From Saccoglossus kowalevskii (Eukaryota > Hemichordata > Enteropneusta > Harrimaniidae): 64,000 nt of DNA. Positions 13,955 to 24,366 of the stretch are shown here, piece after piece. The notes beneath the pieces were generated by a model, which had not been told where the DNA came from, made no database searches, and saw only the letters and a list, made by a program, of their open reading frames with translations. The stretch's first letter is position 1. Each line of letters begins with the position of its first letter. A program made the translations under genes and the position numbers. The stretch is from contig NW_003126392.1 of NCBI RefSeq assembly GCF_000003605.2, forward strand, positions 121,064-185,063, in the 5' to 3' direction.

Positions 13955-14115
13955 ATGGCAGATAGTATGAACAATTTGGGAGGCACTACCTCTGTGACAT
14001 CACAACTGGATGGACTTGATATGCAGGCGTCAGGCTGGCATCACAGTGTGCCTGAGTCAATGCCATGGATGACTAAACAAACAACAGGATTTAATAATTC
14101 TCATATCCCACTACA
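13955..14115 (+). CDS. CCDC117: CCDC117-like exon 1
   Basis: Coding start ATGGCAGATAGTATG, A at -3 relative to ATG. 161 coding bases end in CTACA before GTAAGT, leaving phase 2. It encodes a Ser/Thr/Met-rich N terminus without a recognisable domain. Confidence 0.75.
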
Positions 14116-17100
14116 GTAAGTTCTTTTCATATTACCGTAAATAGATATATATATATATATTATATATCTGACACTAGAATTTACCGATCCATAACATGCT
14201 ATACATACCGTAAAATCTGTATTAGAAGCCGCATCCCTAATAGAAGTCGCATCCATTCTTTTTAAATAATTGAGAACCAAAAATTCATCATTTCTCATAT
14301 GTGTAGATGCTCTAATAGAAGCCACATCCCCTCTGTTGCATTCAGCCGTGGCTTCTAATACAGATTTTACAGTAATCGTTCGAATGTCTTCCTAATTTGG
14401 AAATTATGAATCAAGTTTACATCACATTTGAACACTTTTCTTTCTTTACTTTCGACGAAGAAATGTGATGGAAATTGAATCCTGTCACTGAACTCAATAC
14501 TAAACATTTTTCGTCGCTATTTCAGACTGTTATCTGTCATTAAAGTATTACCGGTACTACTCGCAGGGAAAAGATGTATAGTACGGATAATAAGATTATC
14601 ATGAGAATACTACAAAGTATACATTGATTGATACGATCACTGTACTCCCTTTGTGCATATTTTGTGTTATTCTCTAATATCCTCAATAAATTAAATGATT
14701 AGTTACTACCAAATATTTTTACTTTTTCACAAAAGCATGACGTATGTAACACTTGCTCAAGTGAATTTGACAAACAGAAAGTCGATTAAATGGCATTATG
14801 GTTTATCACTTAATTAAGTACATGTATACATACAGGTTGACTCCAGTGTAGTTCTATATTATAAACTGAACACCAAACTTTCTTGCAGAAATTCAGCAAC
14901 TTCACCTATAACTAATGTGTTTAAAAGAAAATCAAGATCACCATTGAAAAGACAAAGGTCACCAGTTATTGGGGAGTAAGTATTAATATTTGCAGTACTA
15001 TACTAGTCTACCGGTATTCGCTGAAAGACCAAAAAGTGAAGAGATGGGTGCTTAGCCAAACATGACTTCAAGAATAAAAATGCCCCAAAATTTGCGGGTG
15101 GGCACTTAGTCAATCAAATTTATATAATACATGTAAATATCATGCGAATGGCTAGATCATGGTAATCACGTGTAAACTATGCTTTGACAATTACTTGTTA
15201 ACAACCATGAAAGGTGGTAAATACTTCATTCTATATTCCTTTTACCTTTCAAAATTATAATTTTTCTTAAAAAAATCATTCCTTTTTTTTTGTCGAAATC
15301 AATTCCAAAAAAACATACTTCGACAGTAATAATTCACTTCCATATTGCGTTACCAAAATGGTTTTGGGAATTCCTGCTTCTGTACAACACTCAATTTTGA
15401 TTGGAGACATCCACCTAAAAAACATGATTTCTAAGTCAGACAAGTATGGTAGTTAGCATGTTTGCCTCGCATCAGCAAAGTTCTTGGTTCAGTTCCCGGA
15501 GCCAACTGACTTTACTGTTCACTATGCTTCACTAAAGAGTCTGCTCGGCTTACCAAGGCTGGTTTGCACATGCACATGCAGTTAGCACTAAACAAAACAC
15601 TGAATTATAAATTCACATTGAGTAAAGATAATCACATCTGGTTGTACAGCATTCATCATATTTGGACAAAGATTAAATTGACGACAGATATGATATTCTG
15701 ACAAATGTAAATACTGTAATTCCACTTAATATATTCACAAGGGAAAAATATCACAAGTTTAATAATCAACAAATATTGTCACAGTAAAATTTCCACTGGG
15801 ATCTTAAAATATAGCATGTCACAGTGACTTTCCCAAAATGTTGTCATCAAGGGGTGGACAGACCATTAGAAATTCCAGTGAAATAACAAGTTTTACTGTA
15901 ATTTTACCGGGACTTAGTTCAGTAAATTTTACTTCTTCGCAAAAATAGCAAAATTAAAACCTAGTGAATAATTAATTAATTTTTCGCTGTATGAAATTTA
16001 TTTGTTACTGATTTTTGATGAGTTAAACATCAAATTTAGGGAAAAAGTTTTTTTTACTGGATTTTATTTTCACTTATTCATCCCTTTAGCGAAAATAAAT
16101 TTCAAGTGAAAATTAAGTACTTTACAGTAATTAAATAAATCTGACATGTTTTAAGCATATCTAAGACTGTTTAAAAACAATGGTCATTTTTCAATTTAAA
16201 ATAATAGGAATTTTTTAATGTGATTGGAACCTTCATACAATTCAAACAAAAGTGGGAAAACATTAGATACCGGGTATTATTGATCCGCATATTGCTTTGT
16301 TCATCTGTCCATGCATTGACCTCAAGTTCTGTCTGTTTATCGTCCGATTACTGGGTAGCACGATATCATTCCACCAATGAGAACATGCCATTTCAATAAT
16401 TGACAATGCAATGAGTTATAAAGATTTGACAACCAAAAATTACCATGAGAGAACAAAAAGTTAACAATATGGCTGTCAAAATAGTTGGGGTTTACCTCGC
16501 TCTTTATATTTATTATATTTCATTCATTTATCATTNNNNNNNNNNNNNNNNNNNNNNNNNNNNNNNNNNNNNNNNNNNNNNNNNNNNNNNNNNNNNNNNN
16601 NNNNNNNNNNNNNNNNNNNNNNNNNNNNNNNNNNNNNNNNNNNNNNNNNTTGACATAGTTTAATTGTCATCTGTAGTTTGAGGTAATGTACACTGACAAT
16701 GACAAGATCTTGTAAAAGTGAAAAACATCTTGATTTTGATCAGAGTGACTGTACCTCTATACAGCAGTAACTAACTAATGGTTTTCATTATAGTAGTTCA
16801 TATGAACCAAGTGAGAAACAGTACATTTCAGAAGAAAGAATGGCTGCAGAGTTGCAGCAACTGTCCATCAGTAATGACCATTCGTACAGCCAGGAAGAGG
16901 TCCTTCATCCCAAACCATATGTGAAGAAAGGAAAAGAAACCTTTTCAGAAATAGAAAAAAGGTATGAAAGATGATTACCATGGTAACTGCTGGTATGATC
17001 AGTACCTGTCAGATGTAGTTCATAAAAAAACTGACTACTGCTGCCTTTCCTATGTGAAGTACACACAATACAACACGAGTCAAATTGAGTCAGTTTAGGT

Positions 17101-19413
17101 TGAATACAAATAAGTACTAGGGTAGTAGTAAATATATATACAAATTTTTAAGTTCATTGCTAATTCTTGTTATTTTGCCAAGTGAAGGTTTCATCAAATA
17201 AGAATAAATAAAAATAATTTAATAAAAAATATAATAAAATTAAATTGAAGAAGAAGAAACTGAAGAAAAAGCTTGAAATTTTTTAATTTGTTTATGTTTA
17301 TGCAGACTTCAGGATGAGAGTGATGATGAGATGGTGCAGACTTCTTCAGTTGATGAAGATTTTGTTATTGAATTGACACCGGAGTTAAAGAATTTAATAA
17401 AATCTAAGCCATCCGAGTTACCAGATAGTGTTTTCCGAAAAGCGTAAGTACAGTTTAAGCCTTGTCCCACATAATGGTTTTCACATTTTTCCAATAATTG
17501 TATTCAAGATTGCGTGGAACTATGAAGGATATATTGAAATAAGTTATAACGAAACAAGTGTTACTTTCATGACTGAATTTTGAGTATTTTGACTTGGCTT
17601 TCTAACTCACATATTAATAAACCTTTCAAGGTTCAAGTTTGTGGTAGCATTAACTCTAACTGAGGGTTATTTTTTTCAACTTCAAAACACCAACCTCAGT
17701 TGAACTCTGGACACTCATTACCCCCCCCCCCCCCTCTCCCCCATTTTGTTTCTCATCTCAGGGAAAGTTGATACAGTGATACAGTTTTAATTATATCTTT
17801 TGTATTAATATTCTTCAATACCCCCAACAGAAATGTACATTTTCAGCAGGTCTCAGAAGTATTTGGGTAGCCAATTTGCAAACTCGCTAGTGAATTGGCT
17901 AACTGCTTGGGTTTTGACTAAACAGTTGGCTTTTGAATCTCGCTGGCGCTGACTTGTGGGCACGTCCACTCTGGGCGAGTCTATATTGCATTAGGGGTCA
18001 TAGAATGATTTTACGTAGCCTGCTACATCTCTGGATACCCCTGAATGATTTGCTTCGATACGCGAGGCGTGATAATATTATAAGTAGTTTTCCTGGTCAG
18101 CCTGACTCTGAGAATGGCCACATTCAGTTGCGCACAAGTGATAATATGCGATGACAAATGCGATTAATCATCCGATATTTACTATATGGGGGTAGCCATC
18201 TTGAATACTGATTGAAACTAAATAAAGAGTCAAGTTGAGAAACAGTTTCCTACATATCAGATAGAGAACAACAAACTTTCACATCCAAACGTTTCGTTGG
18301 GATAAAATTAAGCAAACCGCTAAAAACATTCGACCGCATTCGTCGTTTTTGTGTGGACAATCCTTTGTATACGAACACCTCATTACATGAAGAACATAGA
18401 ACACTTTCCCTGGTATATTTGAAAGCTAAATAGATATCCAACTGTAAGACCGATTAGCTCCTAAAGTATGACACCTGTCCCCTACTGTTATATGGATTCA
18501 CCCAGACTAGACGTGACCACTTGACGGCGTCAGCGAGATTCGAAAACCAACTGTTTTGTCAAAACCAAAGCAATTAGCCAATTCGTTAGCGAGTTTGCAA
18601 ATTGGCTGCCCCACTACTTCTCAGACTTGCTGTAACATTTATTAAATAATGCTTTTGATGCATTAAAAGTAGATTTGGATCAACAAAACATCCTCTGAAA
18701 CAGAAAACTAACATTTACCCCATTCTATTCTTTGTGGTGCACTTCACACAGGTATGCAAAATTGTGTGGGAAAAAAATGTGTGAGGCACGGGTTTCAAAC
18801 TGATTCGCCTAATGGGAAGCAAGTTTTTGCTCTTAGTTATCTACATACATGTAGTAATGTTTTTGGAATGAAATCCAGCATACACAAGATGGCTGTCATT
18901 TCACTTCTATAGTGTCGTAATTGTTTTGTGATTGAATTGCCTTACAGCATTCAGCCTTGTAATGCCTTGGTGTTATGGCAACCTCTCGGTGTGTTGCTTG
19001 ACAACACAGTGAAATCAACATCATCTAGTGACTCACCAGAAACAGACAGTTCTGACAACTCCAGTGATTCATTTACTGAAAATATTCGATATGACGATGC
19101 TAGTTTTGACAGCAGCGTGGTGAATCTGACTGCCGATTGTAAATCAGACCCTAACCCTGCAATAATGAATACACCAATAGACACTATGAGTACAGAATCT
19201 GAATGTGTAGTAGAGACTATGACGCCTGAAGAAAGTTTTTTTCATGCCATGGACAATAATAATATGCCAGGTGCTATTGACATCAATGCTATTTACGCGG
19301 CACGTCCGATAATTAACGCAAATCGTCGACGGAGAGTGAGGAGGGTTCAACAACCTCAAAGTGCTGTTGGGAAAGTCGTCTTTGACAATACAAATGATGA
19401 TATGGATCTTTGA
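13955..19413 (+). CDS. CCDC117: CCDC117/HCFC1R1-like protein, complete five-exon gene
   Basis: Exons are 13955-14115, 14889-14975, 16794-16961, 17306-17443 and 18948-19413. All four introns are phase 2 with GT/AG ends, and the spliced frame is 1,020 bases giving 339 residues. Residues 66-77 are a basic, nuclear-localisation-like run (KRKSRSPLKRQR). Residues 93-114 (YISEERMAAELQQLSISNDHSY) match the conserved block of human HCFC1R1 and end in D111-H-S-Y114, a fit to the HCF-1-binding motif [DE]HxY. Residues 131-198 match CCDC117: SEIEKRLQDE, an acidic run, then ALVLWQPL against human ELVLWKPL. The C terminus DDMDL resembles the EMEL end of both families. By family knowledge, HCFC1R1 binds HCF-1 and promotes its nuclear export. 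The exact function here is inferred. An AATAAA follows at 19550. Confidence 0.8.
14206..14374 (+). mobile_element. MITE family C copy in CCDC117-like intron 1
   Basis: TACCGTAAAATCTGTATTAG begins the element and CTAATACAGATTTTACAGTA ends it, an inverted pair of about 25 bp with TA at the outer edges (169 bp). The interior repeats the word CTAATAGAAG, as do related fragments at 45363-45490, 50355-50485 and 51681-51841 in OSBP introns. Confidence 0.75.
14889..14975 (+). CDS. CCDC117: CCDC117-like exon 2 (basic NLS-like segment)
   Basis: 87 bases between TTCTTGCAG and GTAAGT; phase 2 in and phase 2 out. It encodes residues 54-83 and holds the basic run FKRKSRSPLKRQRSP, which looks like a nuclear import signal with two SP sites. 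Confidence 0.75.
15292..15402 (+). repeat. Dispersed repeat R3, copy 1
   Basis: Matches 41252-41370 on the same strand: AATCAATTCCAA, then TAATTCACTTCC(A/T)(C/A)ATTGCGTTACCA, then GTACAACAC. Diverged and non-coding; ends undefined. Confidence 0.55.
15441..15600 (+). mobile_element. Candidate tRNA-derived SINE
   Basis: TGGTAGTTAGCATG at 15447 resembles a Pol III A box and GGTTCAGTTCC at 15486 is a one-mismatch B box, about 40 bases apart as in tRNA genes. The stretch 15447-15503 reads like a decayed tRNA (GTTTGCCTCGCATCAGCAAA in the anticodon-arm position, GGAGCC at the 3' stem). It lacks a clean acceptor stem, so a SINE head is likelier than a working tRNA gene. The 3' limit is a guess. Confidence 0.4.
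15896..16127 (+). mobile_element. MITE family A copy (diverged)
   Basis: The family interior (ACTGATTTTTGATGAGTTAA, then ACTGGATTTTATTTTCACTT) and right end (AAGTACTTTACAG followed by TA) are clear. The left end is rearranged, so its start at 15896 is approximate. It lies in CCDC117-like intron 2. Confidence 0.6.
16536..16649. other. Assembly gap, 114 N
   Basis: Run of N inside CCDC117-like intron 2. The flanks are not duplicated. The open frame that spans it is an artefact. Confidence 0.98.
16794..16961 (+). CDS. CCDC117: CCDC117-like exon 3 (HCF-1-binding motif exon)
   Basis: 168 bases ending before GTATGA, phase 2 in and out. It encodes residues 83-139 including D111-H-S-Y114 and the leucine-containing stretch MAAELQQLSI, which could act as a nuclear export signal as proposed for HCFC1R1. 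The acceptor is a tandem TAGTAG, so a variant lacking one serine is possible (start 16797). Confidence 0.78.
17306..17443 (+). CDS. CCDC117: CCDC117-like exon 4
   Basis: 138 bases between TATGCAG and GTAAGT. It encodes LQDESDDEMVQ followed by VIELTPELKNLIKSKPSELP, which lines up with the acidic stretch and the LVLSDTMKTGL segment of human CCDC117. Confidence 0.78.
17717..17736. repeat. Poly-C tract
   Basis: A run of about 16 C interrupted by T within CCDC117-like intron 4. Similar C runs occur at 33221-33236 and 63651-63662. Confidence 0.8.
17843..18632. mobile_element. Foldback element with about 140-bp imperfect inverted ends
   Basis: The left arm (CAGCAGGTCTCAGAAGTA, then AGCCAATTTGCAAACTCGCT, GAATCTCGCTGGCG) and the right arm are imperfect reverse complements over about 140 bases (AGCGAGTTTGCAAATTGGCT, CTTCTCAGACTTGCTG at the far end). 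Total about 790 bp, in CCDC117-like intron 4. The mismatches between arms mean it is older than the element at 56280. The middle has only short open frames with no homology I recognise, and no clear target duplication. Confidence 0.75.
18948..19413 (+). CDS. CCDC117: CCDC117-like exon 5 (terminal)
   Basis: Acceptor CTTACAG, then 466 bases to TGA. It begins IQPCNALVLWQPLGVLL, the most conserved CCDC117 block, followed by a Ser/Asp/Thr-rich low-complexity stretch, a basic NRRRRVRRV patch near the end, and the acidic end NTNDDMDL. Confidence 0.82.
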
Positions 19414-19549
19414 GTATCTGAAATACTATTGCTACATTCTGTTTTGGAGAGGATGAATTCATGTGCGTTTCTGTACTTTTTTTAGTAACATGTTGACTTA
19501 TGTTTATTATTTTATAAAGGGCTTACATCCTGGTGATTTTGAAGGTAAA

Positions 19550-19555
19550 AATAAA
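19550..19555 (+). terminator. CCDC117: Polyadenylation signal of CCDC117-like gene
   Basis: AATAAA 137 bases after the stop, followed within 30 bases by GT-rich TGTTTCTGTACCTTGTG. Confidence 0.55.
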
Positions 19556-19792
19556 TCATGTTTCTGTACCTTGTGATTTTCCGTTCATTGTGAGATCTCA
19601 CCTAATGTGTGAAATACATGGTTCAAACATCTGCCGTAAAAATTGAATGATTTGATTTTGAGCTTGAATTTCCCTTTTTCAAATACAATGTTGAAAATCT
19701 ATTTTTCAGAAAGGAATATGGCTTATCTTTATATATATGTCTTTACTTCATCAAAATTGGCCATCATCAAATGTGTATGGCCAAAAAATATA

Positions 19793-19958
19793 CTATAAAA
19801 TACTTTATTTTAGTTGTAATTAATTTTCACTGAATTTTGACAAGCTGAATGTAAAATATAGGAAAATAGGTACATTTGCTGAATTTTATTTTCACTGAAT
19901 CATTCCTTCAGCAAAAATAGCGAAAATTAATTCAAAGTGAAAATAAAGTAATTTAGAG
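19793..19958 (+). mobile_element. MITE family A copy (internally deleted)
   Basis: TA-flanked, 166 bp, with mutated tips (CTATAA and TTAGAG). The interior ATTTTATTTTCACTGAATCA and GCAAAAATAGCGAAAATTAA identify the family; the middle is shorter than in full copies. Confidence 0.7.
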
Positions 19959-20005
19959 TATTTCATATTTGTGAAATCTAATGCAATATTTTGACGCCTC
20001 TACCT

Positions 20006-20112
20006 TTGTTTGTTTGTTTGTTTGTTTGTTTGTGCGTTCAATTTCATGTATAACTCGGGATCTCACAGAGAACGGAAAATGGTCTATTGACAGCCATATT
20101 GTGGTGTTCTGA

Positions 20113-20164
<52 letters not shown>

Positions 20165-20165
20165 G
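20006..20165. repeat. Microsatellites (TTTG)n and (GT)n
   Basis: About seven TTTG units at 20006-20033 and about 24 GT units at 20112-20160. The 108-residue minus-strand open frame across them is His/Thr repeat noise. Confidence 0.95.
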
Positions 20166-20349
20166 CACATGCATCCAGAAATCACTGGATTCATGACTAG
20201 AATACTCCAGTTTATTTTCACGAAAAATCATGACATTTTGCAGGTGTGAAGGTTTCACTTTAGTCACAGTGACTTTCAAAATTTTGAAAAAAAATATGAA
20301 TTAATTATGCAGGTTTAGTTTTTGCGTCTGCTTTGAACATCTCTCTGTA

Positions 20350-20506
20350 CTGTAAAACATGTCTTTTTAGCTAGCATGTTATTTTAGCTAATTTCGCTAA
20401 TTCAAGATATCGCTTATGTAAAGAGAAGTATATTCTCACAATGAGATTGTTGGCACTTTGGTCAAATTTACTAAAATCGCGTGCAGCTATTCCAAAGTGT
20501 TTACAG
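20350..20506 (+). mobile_element. MITE family B copy
   Basis: CTGTAAAACATGTC to GTGTTTACAG, 157 bp, flanked by TA. It abuts a family A element with only TATA between them. Confidence 0.65.
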
Positions 20507-20510
20507 TATA

Positions 20511-20719
20511 CTGTGGAATACTTTATTTTTGCTTGGAGTTTATTTTCGCTATTTTCGCTAAATGGATGATTTCGTGAAAATAAAATCCAGCGAATATACT
20601 TTTTTTCCTATATTTCACATTAAATTCATCAAAAATCAATGAAAATAAGTTCCATACAAAACGCCCAAAAAAGCCCTTTCAGCGAAAATTAATTCCAGCG
20701 AAAATAAAGTACTCCACAG
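20511..20719 (-). mobile_element. MITE family A copy, near full length
   Basis: 209 bp from CTGTGGAATACTTTATTTTT to AAAGTACTCCACAG, TA on each side. In reverse complement it matches 41878-42085 closely (CAGCGAATATACTTTTTTTC, ACAAAACGCCCAAAAAAGCC). The two copies look like a relatively young subgroup. Confidence 0.85.
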
Positions 20720-20721
20720 TA

Positions 20722-23700
20722 ATTTGAAATGACTGGGACAAGGTGTTTATTGCCTGTCAACCATAACCTCGCATTTTCAATGAAATCTTGAAAATTGTTT
20801 TTATTTTTTAACTTTATAAATCTAATGATTAATATTGTTCAAACTTTTTACACCAGATTTCAGAAAGCGTGAATTTGGTTTACATAAAGTATTTAAAAAT
20901 TTCAATTGGCGATTGAAAATAACTTAACAATCCGTTGTATAGAACTTCACTACTGTCAGTTAACTTTTAATCTCTACTTTAATACTGAAAATGGTATAAC
21001 CAGTACCTACTTGTATTCTTCTAAATATATTTCAGTAAATAATTCACTGTAGTTTCAAGCGTTTTCAACAAATTCAATAGGTTCATGACATTAAATCAGC
21101 CAATGTTTGAAGAAACCCTGCAAAGACTCATGGGTGATGGACATTACCGAATGGTTTCTACAGCCAATGAAAGCATCTTTTTTGAATTTGAACAAAGCTC
21201 AATGATTTTCGGAATAAATGTTTTATAAATACCGATATTTATAAATGTCCATAAAACAAATTCATGTTTTATGCTATGATCATGGTTATACTTTTCAGTA
21301 TTTTCTATGCATATATATTTATTACAATGGCGGCCATTAATATTTAAACACCTAATTTGGGTAAATATGTAAAACTGCCTCACGTCTCACAAAATGAAAC
21401 GATAAGGTTACACAGTCAGGCCAGTTTTTGTGGTTATGTAATACAATACAACTTGTTGAAAAGAAAACAAGTGTCCAAAATATAATCTGCCGTAGTAATG
21501 GATTCACAAAATATTCCACCGAATATAATGGCTGCCTCTGTAATATCACCATGTTCATTCAGTTCTCAGTATCTCGAGTACAGCACAGGGAGCCACTTTG
21601 ATTCGATGGCATTCACATGACTTTTGAACTTCTAAGTGGTGACGTATTAGCCGTTCTGCAATACGAAATATACCTCATTTTTGCTCATGAAATTTAATAC
21701 AAGTGGCATTCTGTGTATTTTGTTTTTGTATTGTGAAATATAGCACAAATAATATTTTCAAAGCTTGTTGCATGCAAATGTTTTCTGTGTTTCCATTTTC
21801 CCATGAAGCAATTCACAAACCAGTAAACACATTTTTATTCAGTTACTGAAGGGTTTGGAAAAATACCTAAACAGCAGCATACTCAATTCATTGTTTTTAT
21901 TTTATAGATTTTTATTTATACTACAGACAAGTACCAGGATATATGACCCTGATTATTTAATGTGAAAAAAAACTTGTGCGAAACTATTATAAATGTATAT
22001 GTATATGAACTGCATTTGTCAATTTATCAATAAAACTATGCCTTGCTGGTCCTGCCATCTACATTGTAAATAGCGCCCTCATGTGATCGCTGGTGACTAT
22101 CGTGCAAGAGTAATTATTTTATTAGCTTTTGTATGTGCATGTGTTTGATCAAACAAGTTCTCAAAAAAACAGCCAGCTCAAAGTTCGTATGCATGTCATA
22201 TGGTGGTGTTGTGAGGTTTGGGAAAAATGTTTGGTGAACATCCATTGTTTTTCCAATTTAAGTTTAGTACATAGGGGGCAGGGTGGTGCATGATAACATT
22301 GCTCTTCTGTTAATGAACATTTGCTTTCCAGACTTTACATGATGAAACAATATGTTGGGAATACTTTAAAAATAAAGTATATGATAGTTTTAATATTTTT
22401 CATATGCTAAGATTGTTATTTCAACTTTACACTTGTTTAACGCGTCTCAAAACAGAAATTGTGAATTATTCATGCTATTGAAACTAATGATTGACCTTAA
22501 GTGGCTAATATGCATGAAATTATTTTTTAAAAAGTAAAAAAAAGAACAAAACAAGAATATATATAACAGTTAAAAAAAGATAACACAGCCACTTTCAGTT
22601 GACATCTGATGTGGAGCATAAAAATATTTACGAGACAGGGGTCCACATTTCAACTGTAGAGGGCAGTGTGTAAACGTACATGTATAGCCAGACTTTTATT
22701 GAACAGCACCCCCTTGCAAAGATTCCTAAAGATCTTGAAACCTCACAAGGGCAAAAATGCCAGATAGGCATGGAATGGAATCTGGTATGTATGTGTACCA
22801 TTATGAAGGATTATGCAGCATTGAGGGTGCAAGTGTTTCTTCAGAGCAATTGGACAGTTCCTAATTAATACATGTCATTTTAATATTTTCAAAAACCCAT
22901 CCACGTAGAGAGTTAGAAACTAGATCACAAACCTTTTCTCACTGCTTCACCTAGTGTGGTTTGGTATGTGTAATAAATTAAGGTTGTGGTTTGGTACACT
23001 GTTCTCTTTAATTTTTTTGAATCTTGAAAATACTGTGAAAATTTGCCCATTTTCCCCTTGAAATGTTTTTTCTGCATACAAAATGCATGGAAAGTTTCTC
23101 AAAAGACAAAATTTCACTGAGAAACTACAATTGAATCTGAGAAAATTGAGCGAAAATAAAGCTTAGAGGGAACACTGGTTTGGTATGTGTAATGAATTAA
23201 GGTTACGTCTTTTAATCTATTTGCCAAATTCACATACAGCCAAGCAACTACAATAAAGTACTCAAGACATTTGCAACTTGGTTGACATTTGGCGTACCAA
23301 ATCAGGTTAGTATACTGCAAAAGTATTGGTAATATTCACATTCCAAGTGTTGCTGTTTTCACCTTTTACACCTAGTTGCTGGGTTTCATTCATACTGACA
23401 GCACACCAACAGAAATGTGGAAGTAACCCAGTTAATTTCTTGAATCAAATAATGTGTACATAGTGGGTTGCTTACAAGCTGTCTTGAACAAACAGGCGGA
23501 CAGAAAGACAAACCATGCTATAGCAATAACTTATCTTACTTGGAAGATGCAAAACCACTAAGGTTACTATTACTGTACATTTACATCATTTCAAGTACAT
23601 ATTCTTAGATTGAATCAAAGTAGAATTTTATTTCACCAGTTTTCTATTTGTCAACCATTATATATATATATATTTAAAAAAATAAAACTTCAAAAATGTC

Positions 23701-24152
23701 ATATTTTCCTATCGCCTTGATTTGATTTTTTGGATGATTACTGTATCCTGCAACTGAATTACATTGTGATGTTGATAGTCTCGTTCAATTGGTGTAAAAA
23801 TTTACTAAATTACAATTTAGGTCTATTAGTGGACTGAATGATTTAATATGATATTAGCGACAAAAGTTGAGAATTAAACAAGTCTTCACTCTTGTTTGTT
23901 TTAAATTCAATAGTAACTCAATTTCCAGTGGAGGAAATACAGTACAGTCTTTCTCAGTCTCAATTACTGCATATCTCAATGTTTTAAAACATTTTTTTAC
24001 AATGTTCACCAGGCTGTTTGTTCGTGTCTTTTCCAGGAAAGCCTCCTCAATAATATTCTGGTCAGCTCAAGACAGGCAGATTCATCATCCATTTAAAATG
24101 CTGCCATGATTTCCCTAAACTTCTCGTGCAATGTTTTTATGGTATTTGTTGT
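20722..24152. other. Convergent intergenic region, no gene seen
   Basis: 3.4 kb between the CCDC117-like 3' end and the MZT2 stop. Short open frames (for example 21352-21558 minus, 22680-22868 plus) resemble nothing I know. TAGAGGGCAG at 22656 and TAGCGCCCTC at 22071 resemble CTCF cores. A TA run is at 23660-23674. The MZT2 3' UTR should extend leftwards from 24152, but I could not place its end. Confidence 0.5.
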
Positions 24153-24366
24153 CTATGAATGAGGTAGCATTCTTGTTCTACTACTGTGAATTTTACTGCT
24201 AGTGTTACTACTGATAGAGCTGGGTTCCATGCCAGGATGTACATAGGAAAGTTGTGAACTGCTGATATGACTGGTATTTGCATATTTAGAATGAAGACTC
24301 ATAGCTCTAAATATCTGTAATATTGCAATAGGTGCAACATTCATTCGGACCAAATCGGCAATTATT
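24153..24366 (-). CDS. MZT2: MZT2 exon 2
   Basis: Minus-strand exon from acceptor TTCTTGCAG to TAG. It encodes (R)IIADLVRMNVAPIAILQIFRAM, the second half of the MOZART2 helical core, and the Ser-rich tail. Confidence 0.9.

Noticed and set aside
15441-15503. Functional tRNA gene
   Set aside because: No intact acceptor stem or clean anticodon loop; a SINE head is a better explanation.
19953-20279. 108-codon minus-strand frame with a His/Thr repeat
   Set aside because: Direct product of the (GT)n microsatellite.
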